Both the position numbers and the translations under genes were made by a program. The notes beneath the pieces are model-generated. The model saw only the letters and a program-made list of their open reading frames with translations. It was not told the DNA's origin and made no database searches. Shown here in pieces: positions 38,489-50,325 of a stretch of DNA of 64,000 nucleotides. Source of the stretch: Protula sp. h YS-2021 (lineage: Eukaryota > Annelida > Polychaeta > Sabellida > Serpulidae); assembly GCA_949752745.1 (NCBI GenBank), contig OX457028.1, positions 25,735,458-25,799,457 on the forward strand, written 5' to 3'. Every line of letters starts with the position of its first letter. The first letter of the stretch is position 1.

Positions 38489-41206
38489 GTATGTTCCCCA
38501 CTTTTTATTCGCACTTCATTTTCGCTTCCTGCTCAATGAAAACTTGAAATACTCTGGTAACGCTTAGGGAAGTGAAAGCAGAAAAGGCGTCAGTTTATCT
38601 GGTTTTACAGAAGACACAGAAACCGGAAGCAAGAGGTAAGTTATGCAATAGACCTGCGATGACACATCTGATCATACACTGTGCACAATAATTTTTTCCG
38701 CAATGAGAAACTGTGAAACCAGAAAAAAAAAGAGAAAAAAAACCTGCAACAACGAAAGCGATTATGTTTCGGTGGGAAAGCACTCGTCTGCGATGCTCTC
38801 CTTGGAGTTTGATTGACAAGGAATTTTTTAAAATAAGTTTCTTAAATTCGTCCGTATTTTCAAATTTTCAAACACGGTGTCTTGGTTGTTCTATTCTCGC
38901 TGTTTTTGTTCATTGACCGTTTCCATGTTAAAATATATGTAAGTTGCAGAATATTGTGTTGTCTTAGTTGTTTTTTTTTTTTTTAATTGCTTTTGAATTT
39001 TTTAATTGATCTGCCGAAACAGTCATACCCAATACACTAATTACCAGTAACAGTAATTTTGAATTTTGCGAAATAGGAACATTGTGGTTTCGTTGTTCAA
39101 ACCCGAAGGGATCGAACAACGTGGTGCAAATAATCCGGCTGTATGAATGTCCCCTGTGAAAATATGCACGCAATAGAGAGAACTTGGGATCAACTTTTGG
39201 GTTTGAATTAGGCGCGGAAACGAATTAACTCGAGGCGTATCAACGTGGATTGCTATTACCGAATACATCTCCCGCCAGGCCGTCGGTCTACTCGTTAAAT
39301 TAGATCTCAGGCGGGAGCGAAAGCCACTTTGAGTGAGAGTGTCGTAAAAGTGAATACTTGACCCATTTTATATCTGTTAATGTGTATCACTTTTTTTTTC
39401 TATTGTTGAAGTGTGACAAAGAACAACGGGAAACAGGGCATATTTGGCAGCAGGGAAAAGGCAAATAGGAAAAGCTTTGCACATATGAGGATGTAATTAC
39501 GGTGCGTTATTGGGTAACAGCGATTGCAAATAAAAGTGCTAATCATAACGGGGCTGGCGGGCAAGTGCTTCGTCGCTGAGCAAATATTGGGTAGCCTGTT
39601 GTTCTCAGCCTCACAAAGACAGTGCTGCCTACGTCATATTGACAAAACCATTGACAACCATTGACAGAGAAATTGTGATTCAAGCCAAAGATGGTAAGAA
39701 CAGACTAATGGCATTAGAATGGTAACGTGGGATGAAGGAGGAGAGCGGGGATGGCGGGGGTGAGGGGGGGAAGGGGAGGGGGGATAAGCGAGGGTGATGC
39801 TGTGAGGGCAGCTCACTCCCTAATGCCACCCCGTCTTGGAGAGAGAACACGCAAATATCCCATATTAATAATACATTGGCCAATTAGCGTGGAGGACAAC
39901 CGCCTGGATGCCACAAAGACAGCACGGTAATAGGATAGCTCAGTGTGCCTTACCGGGCCCGTGCTGCTGGGCGATAATACAGGAAGGAATGACTGAGCGC
40001 GGCACAAGAAATGTGCTAAATTCATAATGCATGAGAGGGTGTAAGTGCTAAATGACGGATGATCAAGTCTTCTATTGAACGTCATTTATCAATTGGCGTG
40101 ACTGGCAGAAATGCTACTGTTATAACTCTCGTTCACAGATGCGGATTTACTTGGTGAGTTTGGGGGGGGGGGGAGGGGGAGGCGGGAGGGTGAGAGGTCA
40201 GGGGATACTGCGGAAACTGGATATGGAGATGGTTGTACCAAAATCGAATCGAATTCGAAAAGATCGCTCCTAAAAACTTGCTATAATGAAAAATGGCAGC
40301 AGTAGCTAAGATAAGTGCCGCCGCAAATCACAATGGAGAACGGGTGTTGACCTGAAATTAAGCACTTCTTGTCTTAACACTCTTCAGATTTGTTACTATT
40401 AGGTCGAACTTAAGACGCATTCATATTTGTGGAAATTTGAAGGGATGCGGTACAAGCGAACCATATCAATTTTACTAATCAAATCTACATTTACAGCCAG
40501 TTGTCCCGTGAACTAGCGAAAGACAGGTCGTGGTCCCTGGGCAGTGCTGTGGTATGGTTTCCGTGTAATAGCATAAAATAAAATTTAAGACATTGAGAGC
40601 AGTGTCAATATTGATACTGTATTTGAAGTTCTTGGTTGGATACAATCCAACTGCGGTTGGTCCACACTTTGCCGGGCTATATTCTAGCTCGTAGGATAAA
40701 TGATAGTTCAACCCCCCCCCCCCCCCCTTCATTCCCACCCCAATCCCTTCTCCCACCGACCTTCTCTCAAGAAACGTGCCTGTCAAACCAATGGTTTCTT
40801 CCTTCAAAGTCTGTGAAAAAATCATTGTGGTTTGGTGCCACTCATTAAATAGAGTAGGACAATCTGCCGTGTGGATGGCTTCACACCATAATTATTGTGC
40901 ATTCTGCGCCCATCACTAGGGTTATTATTTACTGGCCGCTCGCATGTTTGTCACAAGGCTGCTGACGCTTTTGATGTCATCTGTCCAAGAAATTGCTGCT
41001 CAGTGGAAAAAAAAGAGGGGGTGAAAACACCACAAGACAGTGTATTCCCTCCCTGTCCAGCCCCGCATTAAAACATGTTTACAGACACGTAAAGGAATTG
41101 TTTATTTCCTTTCTCTGATTGCGTTGAGTAAGTTATCAGTTTTAGTCTCCTTTTGGTAGTAGTCTGGTGAGGAAATGTTATTACTTTGCTCTGTGTCATG
41201 CGTAAA

Positions 41207-41262
41207 GGGAAGAATAAGGGAATAAGGAAATAAGGGAATAAGAATAAGAATAAGGGAAGAAT
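41207..41262. repeat. Purine-rich (GGAATAA)-type degenerate repeat
   Basis: AAGGGAAgAATAAGGGAATA and variants over about 55 bp. Confidence 0.7.
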
Positions 41263-42292
41263 TTCTACTTTTTTTCTCGCCGGGAAACTGCGTTTTAGAA
41301 ATAAGGTTACGGCAGTTAGAGACATTCTGGTGGACAAGTGTCGATTTAATTGCTAGGATTTGCTATTGTTTAATCGTTTGGTGATAAGTCTTTAGATTAA
41401 AGATTAAGGTGGGTGAAAAAATTGCGTTGCAAACGTTTAGCCAATCCGAGGCCAAGGGGAAATTTTATTCAAAAGCAGCGATATGCAGAAATGGAAAGGC
41501 AAATGCAATAAAATTCCCTCAAATCATTTTTACCACGCAACCGGAAGTCAGCGAATGTTGAAATTGGGTTAAAATTTATGGCTTTATAAAGTTCGTTGTA
41601 TACATTGGAAAGAACCTTTTGTGATGATTTATGCACGCCCGGAAGTGTGCTGTCCTTATTTACGCCAATAACAGGCGGAAAATTATCACATAAGCCGTAG
41701 TCGTATATATTATGCTAGGTGTTTGTACGGGGTGTGGGCGGCTTCTCCGTAAATTTATACCCTTTGTCCCTCTGTTTTAAAATTCGTTCAGTGGTTATTG
41801 TGACAGGTTTAAACGACTTTCAATCAAATTTACTTAACTATAAAGGTGTCGTTTTTTTCAAATGCAGAAAAACACTGTTCAGCCTCGACACCAAAGTGCG
41901 TCGATGGAAGAGTATGTGTGTGTCTTTTTTTTTTTTTTTTTTTTGGAGGTGGGGGGGGGGGGGAGAGGGTGGGGGAACTTGGCCCTGAAGAAACAGTAAA
42001 AAAGTAAATAATAAAATGTGAAAAATACTACTATGTAGCATGTTAATCAAACGCATATACGACAACTCCGCAACCGCCATTTCACCAAATAAGAGTAAAG
42101 CAAATGCATATGAAAGGTCTCAGACATATGTCTCGGAAAAACGAAAGAAGCTGTTCAGTGCAACAACACAAACAAATAAAAAAATCAGAATTATGGTAAT
42201 GAAGTTAATAATAATCATATTTTTACTGAAAACAAGGTAATTAAGTAAATAAACACAGTTTTAAAACTAGAACCTCACTTCGCTAGCGAAAT

Positions 42293-42817
42293 GTTAAACA
42301 CTTGACAAAAATTAAAACGCAAAAATACTTCCTTCAATGGGTTATTTCTTGAATTATATATTGCAAACAACACAGCTTGAATATGTCTTATAAGCCGAGT
42401 AGTGTTTGGTTTCTGTTGACTTAAGGTTTTATTGACTGATCTAGCATACGCCGTGTTAGCTATGAGCTATGAGAGACTGATCTAGCATACGCAGTGAGAG
42501 CTCGCACAAAGCTCACTGTGCAACTGTGTGTGATGTGGGTTAAATGCTACGCATTTACTTGCCAAAAATGCGCTCTTTTCACATGGCGTTTTAACAAAGA
42601 AAACGAAATCAAAGACGAAAATAAAAAGTGACATGCACATGTTCAGATCAAGCTCTTCATAAGTCCCAAGTTTCATGGTCGTAGGGCCCATAGTGTCAGA
42701 GAAGAAGAAGACACAAAAAATCGGAAAAAGTGTCAAGAAGAAAAAAAAAAAGGACGAATTTTGCTCGCACAAATTCATATAACTCCAGCAAGCCAAAGGC
42801 TTGTCAAGTGTTAATTA
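42293..42817 (-). mobile_element. TTAA-flanked non-autonomous element, copy 3 (full-length, ~525 bp)
   Basis: The ends are TTAAACACTTGACAAA on the left and CTTGTCAAGTGTTAA on the right, i.e. inverted ACACTTGACAA termini, each abutting TTAA. Internal phrases are the reverse complement of copies 1 and 2 (ATAAGCCGAGTAGTGTTTGG, TGGTCGTAGGGCCCATAGTG). A TTAA target duplication is the hallmark of the piggyBac superfamily, but the termini do not start with the usual CCC, so the class is an inference. The short frames in it are not transposase. Confidence 0.8.
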
Positions 42818-42837
42818 ATAAAATAAGTTAATATTTA

Positions 42838-42861
42838 TGTCTCCCCGACCAAGGGGAGACA
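42838..42861. repeat. Hairpin at the head of the 311-bp satellite
   Basis: TGTCTCCCC and GGGGAGACA flank a 6-base spacer; followed by TATAGTGTTTGTACG and a (GT)n run. Confidence 0.85.
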
Positions 42862-42865
42862 TATA

Positions 42866-42912
42866 GTGTTTGTACGTTCTGTGTGTGTGTATGTGTGTAC
42901 GTGTGTGTGTGT

Positions 42913-42944
<32 letters not shown>

Positions 42945-44420
42945 CAGTCTGTTGTGAACAAAGTGTTGTGTGCAAGATATCTCGAGAGCGAAACGTCGCA
43001 TCAACTTCAAACTTGATCGAATTATTCCTTGGTAAGGTCGGACGGTTCTATCAACTTTTGACGCATGTCACGTGATAAGGGCAAGCGTATGACGTCATTA
43101 CGTAAAAATCTTGTGTGCGAAATTTCTCAGCCGCTGAACATCGGAGAAAGTTGAAACTTGGTGGGATTGTTGCTTGGTTGGTCCGAAAGACGCTGTAGAT
43201 TTTTTTCGCGAGTAGAAGGAACGAATGCGGCGTATGACGTCATCACGTAAAATATTTATATATTTTGAACAAGATCTTGTGTGCAAAATATCTCGATAAT
43301 GGAAAGTTCTATCCACTTCAAATTTTATACCAGTATTCCTTGGGTCAGTCGGCGGGTTCTATCAATTTTTGGCGCATGTCAGGTGATTAAGGGAGGCGTA
43401 TGACGTCATTACGTAAAAATCTTGTGTGCGAAATTTTTCAGCCGCTGAACATCGGAGAAAGTTGAAACTTGGTGGGATTGTTGCCTGGTTGGTCCGAAAG
43501 ACCCTATGTATTTTTTTCGCGAGTAGAAGGAACGAATGCGGCGTATGACGTCATCACGTAAAATATGTATATATTATAAACAAGGTATTGTGTGCAAAAT
43601 ATCTCGATAACGGAAAGTCCTATCGACTTCAAATTTTATATATATATTCTTTGGGTCAGTCGGACGGTTCTGTCAACTTTTTACGCATGTCACGTGATTA
43701 GGGCAGGTGTATGACGGCATTACGTAAAAAGCTTATGTGCCAAATTTCTCAGCTGCTGAACATCGGAGAAAGTTGAAACTTGGTGGGATTGTTGCTTGGT
43801 AGGTCCGAAAGACTCTATAGAATTTTTTCGCGAGTAGAACGAACGAGTGCGGCGTATGACGTCATCACGTAAAATATGTATATATTATAAACAAGGTCTT
43901 GTGTGCGAAATATCTTGATAACGGAAAGTCCTATCGACTTCAAATTTTATATGAATATTCCTTGGGTCAGCCGGACTGTTCTATCAATTTTTGGCGTGTC
44001 ACGTGATTAGGGCAGGTGTATGACGTCATTGCGTAAAAATCTTGTGTGCGAAATTTCTCAGCTGCTGGACGCCGGAGAAAGCTGAAATTTAGTGGGATTA
44101 TTGCTTGGTAGGTCCGAAAGAAACTTTAAATATTTTTCGCAAGTAGAACGAACAAAGTGGCGTATGATGTCATCGCGTAAAATATGTATATTTTGAACCA
44201 GATCTTTTATGCCGAATATCTCGATAACGGAAAGTCATATCGACTTAAAATTTTATATGGATATTCCTTGGTTCAGTCAGACGACTGTTTCAACTTTTGA
44301 CGGGTAAAACGTTATCTATTCTTAAAAAAAAATATCTCGACATCGGAAAGTCGGATCGACTTTAAATTTGGTGTAGTTATTCCTCGGATAAATCAAACGG
44401 TTTTGTTAAACATTATTAAA
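42866..44420 (+). repeat. ~311-bp tandem satellite, about 4.5 units, with paired CRE palindromes
   Basis: The phrase ATATCTCGATAACGGAAAGT marks successive units near 42976, 43288, 43599, 43910 and 44215, with a short final unit near 44331. Each full unit carries ATGACGTCATTACGTAAAAA, then TCTCAGCCGCTGAACATCGG, then ATGACGTCATCACGTAAAAT. A (GT)n tract lies at its start (42880-42945). The decaying last unit runs toward a poly-C tract and the assembly gap. Confidence 0.93.
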
Positions 44421-44500
44421 CTCGTATAGAAAATCAAGAAAGGTGCATAACGTCAACACCCCCCCCCCCCCACCCCAGCCTCCCCATTTTTGGCTGCTTT

Positions 44501-44700
44501 NNNNNNNNNNNNNNNNNNNNNNNNNNNNNNNNNNNNNNNNNNNNNNNNNNNNNNNNNNNNNNNNNNNNNNNNNNNNNNNNNNNNNNNNNNNNNNNNNNNN
44601 NNNNNNNNNNNNNNNNNNNNNNNNNNNNNNNNNNNNNNNNNNNNNNNNNNNNNNNNNNNNNNNNNNNNNNNNNNNNNNNNNNNNNNNNNNNNNNNNNNNN
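44501..44700. other. Assembly gap (200 N)
   Basis: Exactly 200 unknown bases, preceded by a poly-C/CCTCCCC stretch just after the 311-bp satellite. The true length is unknown. Frames that appear to cross it are meaningless. Confidence 0.99.
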
Positions 44701-45574
44701 TTGAACAGTGAACTGTGTTGGCAAGCCAGAATATGTCTTATGTGTGTACCGTACTGGTATAAGCTATGTGCTAAATCTCTCTATCCCGGATCCATGCGTA
44801 AATAGGATTAGGTGCTGGATGGATTTGCTTATGTAAACAGTCACAGTATCGAGTTTTCTGCTGAAATTCTACTCCAAATTTCTACATACATCAGTTCATC
44901 TGGAGCGTCCTGGAATGGCAAAAATTGTCAGCATTCTATTGCTAAACACTCAACAAGTAAGCTGCTGCCAAACATTGTGGCACGGTTAACAGACAAAAAT
45001 ACCAAACAAAATTGTACACAACAAGGAAAAACCAAAGATGGAAACACACCTGTAGTGGCATACTCGTAAAACACAGCGTTCATCCTAGGATTGGGTCTGT
45101 GCTCGGTACAGAAATACAGAGACGCAGCAGTTCCTTCTGCGCATGTCTTACGACATGTCACTTCTGCCCATGCCCAGTAAAATCTGGAATAAATGGCAGT
45201 TTTTAGTTCCACATATTGGCAACGTACGTTCAGTGTCTGTGCATGATCTTCCTATGCAATCCCATATCCAACTACTTAAAAAATCGGAATTATAACACGT
45301 ACAGATTGAATAATGTACGTATAAAGAAATGATAGGAAAACGTCAGCGTTCTCTAAATACGTACAAAAGTCGCGAAACCAATTCACAGAATAACAATAGG
45401 CATGACGCAAGAAAACTATGTCGATGGCTTTGTGACGCAACACGTTTGCCTTTGCACTGCACAAGTTGCTATGCGTCACTCAGGCTGCAGAACAATACTA
45501 TGAAAAAATTTTCATGAAAAATAATGAGTTTTTGGCCATTTTCCGCCATTTCAGTAATGATTTTGCCCGTTTGT

Positions 45575-45735
45575 GTTATAATAGTGATAGACCATGGAGC
45601 AGGCTTGTTTTGTATGGGATTCGAGCACTTGTGGAAGGCCAATGAGCTCACGGCTGCGCGGTTCGTTCACAGTCCTTCCACGCGTGCTCGAATCCCATAC
45701 AAAACACCCATCTCCATGATCTATTGCAACAATCG
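45575..45735. repeat. Foldback element with ~55-bp imperfect inverted arms
   Basis: Left arm 45581-45638 and right arm 45673-45730 share the perfect core TTTTGTATGGGATTCGAGCA (one arm as its reverse complement), plus flanking CATGGAG and GTGGAAGG blocks. The ~35-bp loop contains GAGCTCACGGCTGCGCGG. Open frames run through both strands only because of this symmetry. Confidence 0.9.
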
Positions 45736-46925
45736 CAGTGCAGCACAAAAGTGTGTAGCTTTCGCATTCCGGGCGCAGAAGTTATCGGCGAATTGTCGCA
45801 ATATTTTAGTCGCTGCCTCTCAGAGAACGCACAATGAGTTGGGTGGTATAACAAAGAAAAGAGAGAATTGTTGATAGAAACGAAAAAAAAAAAGAGAAAC
45901 TCCATTATTGGTCCGATTTAGTTTCATTGCTCTGAGCTGCATTCCTTCAACATTCATGCAAATAGCTCGTAAAGAATGAACACTGCTTGGCGGAAAAAAA
46001 AAAGACTTAGCAAAAGAAGTTGCTGCAGTTAGTACAGCATTTATTGACTTGGAACAAAAAGATGTTTGTATCTGCGCAGAAGCTTGTAAAGGCGGATCAT
46101 GGGTGATTTGTTATTCTTCCAAGTGTAGCTTTGTTTATTCTGTGGGGCATGGGTTCTTGTAAACAAAATTAAAAAGTTTATTAAAGTAAAAAAAAAAAAA
46201 AAAACACGGAAGACGCTGTTCAGGTAGCTGACTTGTAATTTGCTGTAGTACATGGAAGTCCATGAAGTTTACCTGGCATCAAGTTGCAGAAGAGAAGGTG
46301 CAGGGATGCTTCATGTGGTTGACCAACCGTTCACAAGAGGCTGCAAACAGCAATCTGGATCACAAGGTTACATGTTTGCCATGTGATTCTCTCATCCTCC
46401 CTCGCCCCCTCCCTCTGTCCCTCTCTCCCGCTTCTCCGGTCACTGCTGGGGGGTGGGGGTTGCGAATATACCAGTAGCTAGGAACAGGTTGGTATCAGAC
46501 AGGCAGTGTGATCCCCACTTGTGGTGTCCGATGTGAACGTTACCCGGTAAACAGCGCCGCAATAAACTGTAGCATGTATCGCCAGGGCTGGCGTGTCTTC
46601 TCGTGTCTGCATGGGGAGTTTGATGTCAGTCGCCCGAGCAAAAATCAAACGGAGGTAGTGGCAGTGGTCTTGCCCCAGAGTAACCTGTGACCTCGATACA
46701 CACGTGCATGAAATGCCCTGTAACATATATGTATTAAGGATTGCGTTATTACCGGTATTGCGGTATGCCGCGGTACGCACACTGCGGTACCGTACACGGA
46801 ATTCAAGACCACTGGTATTTATCGGTGGAACTTTAAGAAAACAAGGTTCCGCTATAAATAGACACAGATAAAGGAAAAGACCATAAAACCAGACTGGATG
46901 TTCATTTTTTGCTTTGCCGCATTGT

Positions 46926-46985
46926 TAATGTCTCCGCCCCCCCCCCCCCCGCCCCCCCCCCCCCGGCCCCCTCCCCCTGCCCCCG
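46926..46985. repeat. C-rich tract
   Basis: Two C runs of 13-14 bases separated by G, followed by GGCCCCCTCCCCCTGCCCCC; quadruplex-capable on the - strand. Confidence 0.85.
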
Positions 46986-48933
46986 CGCACACCGTCTCCT
47001 TCGTGATCATCTTGCTTTCCGTGTCAATGCCCTGCCGCTTACCAGTGTCGGAGTATGCCCCTGCTGCTCAGTAACTAGCTGCATCGGTAATTTCCCAGTC
47101 TGACACTCTCTCAAGTCTGGGCATTGCAGACCCGCCTGGGTATAAGCCGGGCTCCTTATTGATGGTATTCGCACCATGTTATTGAATGATGAAGTGATTA
47201 AGCAGTGACTAGATCAGTAAAACAATGCACTGTATCAGAATCATAAGCGCAGCTAATCTTACCAGTGTGCATTGTGACTCTGTAATCGTAACAACATCAC
47301 TTTATTACCAATCGCCCACCTACAGAATGCCAAGCAGTGCTGCTGTACACCGACAGGAATTGGATTACAGCCGTGCTTTGCGATTTCCCATTAGCGCTGT
47401 GAGCAATGTTCATCCTCGTCATATATTTTCATTTTGAAGTGAAATTTGATGGAGGCGTTTAATATTTGTGCAAACTCAAATTATGAAGAAGTAGTTTTTT
47501 TATTTTGAATTAAAATTTTATGTATTCCTGTGAAACAACATGGTTTAAAAACGAAGAGGTAGGAGCAGAAACAGAACCATTAAATAGATTCTGTGTGCAG
47601 GATGTGTCCCAAGAATTAACATCAAAGCAGAACAGCTTAAGACGTCACTTTATAAATAGAAATTGCTGGTATAAATACGCCATAAAATGTGTGGTAGCTG
47701 GGCTTAGAAACTGTTGGAGTCAGGTCAAGTATAAGGATGGGCCCACTGAGCCAAGCTGAACGACAAATCCAATGCATGAAGGTGGGGGAGGGGGGTGCAG
47801 TGAGAGAAGGGTTGAGATGAGCATGCACAGTGACAAGTAAAAGACGGACGGTGTAGAAGACGTTGTTGTGGGCACTTATCCCTTCAGTAGAGAGCTACAG
47901 TTGCGCTTGTTTAGTTGCTATTAGGCATTGTAGCAGCAACAACTTAGGCTTAATAAATAATGCGGCGGTGCTAGCCTGCATTAATACACATAGAGCGACA
48001 CGGTGGGAGCAAAGATCTCTTCAACATTGTACACGGCTAACCAGTGGATCATAAGCATCATTTACTGATAAGCATTGCTGATACAGTTATATTGTGTTAA
48101 TACGAGTGGCGATATCGCTAATCATGATCGAGGGAACAAGACTTAAGCCCGCACAAAGTGCTGCGATGAATACTTGAAAGGTCTTAGGATAGGAAATCAA
48201 TCATATGTATGATATTAGAAGCTAAACGTGATCATAGCGCTCGACAATCAATGGAAGAACTTCTGCAGTTAACAAATGAACACAAGTAAGGCAGAAAGCT
48301 TTTCTCTTTTATTCTGTTGGCTTTAGACACTGTTTGGTGTGAAAGTGAATGGGTCAATGATGCGGAATCGCTGGATCAGGTACATTTCGGATCTTGCTCT
48401 TTTTGAGGAACAGCCATTACTTTATGAAAGTGAATGTAGAGACGCTGTTTGTGCGACACATAATGCAGTAATTAAAAATGATCCGAGTTAAAAGCAGGTC
48501 GGTAACAGCGCTCCAGGTTAGAGTGAAGATTGCGTTGTGTAAAAGATTATATTGTTTGCGATGAAGGTGTATATCAATGTTGTGTCGATATGCATAGCCG
48601 CATAAAATTAGCGTTAAATTTAATTGATTTTAATCAAACTTTTAAAAAACTGTGGTGTTGCATAGTTGTTTGAAAATTAATGATGTGCGGTCTATAGAGT
48701 TCTCTCATTTGTAGCGTTACTCGCCAAGATTCTGTTTTACAAGACCAAATGTTGAGTGCAAAAGCGTTGTGTTCATCGGTAAAACTCGCCAATTTTTGTT
48801 GCTTGATGGTGACCATCGAAATGAAACCCAATATGAAATGAATATCAAAATGCACAGTTTTAAATCAAGTCTTATATCTCTGCGTCAAATTAGCTGGTCC
48901 TTGGTCTAGTTTTGTAAAAGTGTTGGCAAAAAA

Positions 48934-48985
48934 AATAATAATAATAATAATAAAGATTAGAATAATAATATTAATAATAATAAAA
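48934..48985. repeat. (AAT)n microsatellite
   Basis: About 15 AAT units with two short interruptions, adjacent to the terminal-repeat element at 49028. Confidence 0.95.
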
Positions 48986-49027
48986 AGGCCAATGGCCAGA
49001 AAAAAAGATGGAGAGTAAGAGAATCCG

Positions 49028-49663
49028 GGTCAAAATGGCCCGGTCCAAAATGGCCCGAAAAAGTGAAAAGGGGGTCAAAATGGCCCGAAAAGTGCTAGAG
49101 CCTTATATTTTACTCAGTGTTGCTTGTTTGTCACGCTCTGTTATATCTATTTCAATCAGTGCTACTCGATTTCCACTCACTGCTACTCGATTTCCAATCA
49201 GTGCTACTCGGCCTTCAAACCAACATCCTTTCTATTGCATAATGTGTCAAAGCTGTCGTCGACTTAAGGTGCCGTTAATCCTTTTGTATGCCCAAACTGC
49301 AAAAACCTCAGACTCTTTAATACCGCAAGAAGTGATAAGATGTGGTAATCCGGATTACGTCCAAGCAATGCGCACAATCTGCGTTGGAGACCTGTAAATC
49401 GGGAGAATCAAGAGACGGATGAGTGATTTCTTGTTTCTGGGAAATGGAAAAGACTTAAGCCAATGATCATATGGATTCTTTAACTTATGTGCACTCTATA
49501 AATGATTCTGTATTAATGAGATGGTGCCATTTTGGGCAGTGCCATTTCCCCCCCCCCCCCCCCTTACACTTTTGGCGGGCCATTTTCGACCGGGCCATTC
49601 TGACCCCCCTTGCACTTTTTCGGGACATTTTGACCGGGCCATTTTGGACGGGCCATTTTGACC
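49028..49663. mobile_element. Non-autonomous DNA element with terminal inverted repeats made of iterated GGTCAAAATGGCCCG blocks
   Basis: The left end is GGTCAAAATGGCCCGGTCCA, AAATGGCCCGAAAAAGTG, GGGGGTCAAAATGGCCCG. The right end (49566-49663) is its reverse complement: GGCGGGCCATTTTCGACCGG, TGCACTTTTTCGGGACATTT, CGGGCCATTTTGGACGGGCC, ATTTTGACC. Flanks GAATCCG (left) and GAATACC (right) may be a mutated target duplication. The interior has a GTGCTACTCGATTTCCAAT-type triplication (49160-49215) and no recognisable transposase. Confidence 0.8.
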
Positions 49664-50239
49664 GAATACCAGAGAGAGATCGTATTATTTCAAAACACAC
49701 TGTACGAATCATCGACTTACCGAATGTTAAATACGGAAAGAACGAGGAACGTATATAAATGTTTATTTTTTTAAATGGGGTGGTATTGGAGCGGTTGTCG
49801 TGCTTTTAAGAATAATAATGCAAATTTCAGTGGGTGATAAAACCGATATCATTCAGAACTTGGTTCAGGGTTTCAAGCAGTGGAAAGGAAAACCGGTCTT
49901 GTTGGTAAGCCTTTTGCAAAAATTAATATCAGCAACCTTTTTTTTTACCACATATATCGTGTGCAACACCCCCCCCCCCCCCAAAAAAAAAAAGATAAAT
50001 CCGGAACTTTTAGTTCAGTTTCACTTCAGGGACGTTTAAACCCGGAATCGAACATGCCGTAGCATGTCGTAACATGAGAATTGCTCATATGTTGTGGTCT
50101 ACATCTCAAATTGCAAAACAGTCGAGGCAAAACAGCAACTATAAGTATAACGGGAAAACTGTTTTTAATGCAATTTGAATTCGTTGATATTTCTCACGAA
50201 CTGAATGTTAGAAAGGAAGATTCGTTCACATGTGATTTT

Positions 50240-50284
50240 TCTTCTTCGTCTTCTTCTTCTTCTTCTTCTTCTTCTTCTTCTTCT

Positions 50285-50319
<35 letters not shown>
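50240..50319. repeat. (TTC)n microsatellite
   Basis: About 26 TTC units with single interruptions. It yields a poly-Ser chance frame. Confidence 0.96.
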
Positions 50320-50325
50320 ATTTTA

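Noticed and set aside
40138..40155. Possible 15-nt microexon (TTCACAG, ATGCGGATTTACTTG, GTGAGT)
   Set aside because: An acceptor followed by a short gap and GTGAGT is expected by chance in 25 kb, and the encoded residues do not resemble ZMIZ.
44434..44805. Frames crossing the N gap
   Set aside because: The N run is unknown sequence; translation through it has no meaning.
45524..45905. Several overlapping frames on both strands sharing CMGFEH-type segments
   Set aside because: They come from the inverted arms of the 45575-45735 foldback and the symmetry of its sequence.
46508..46690. 60-codon GC-rich frame (IPTCGVRCERYPVNSAAINC...)
   Set aside because: No usable splice sites in the needed phase and no recognised homology; noted only as a GC-rich unique patch.
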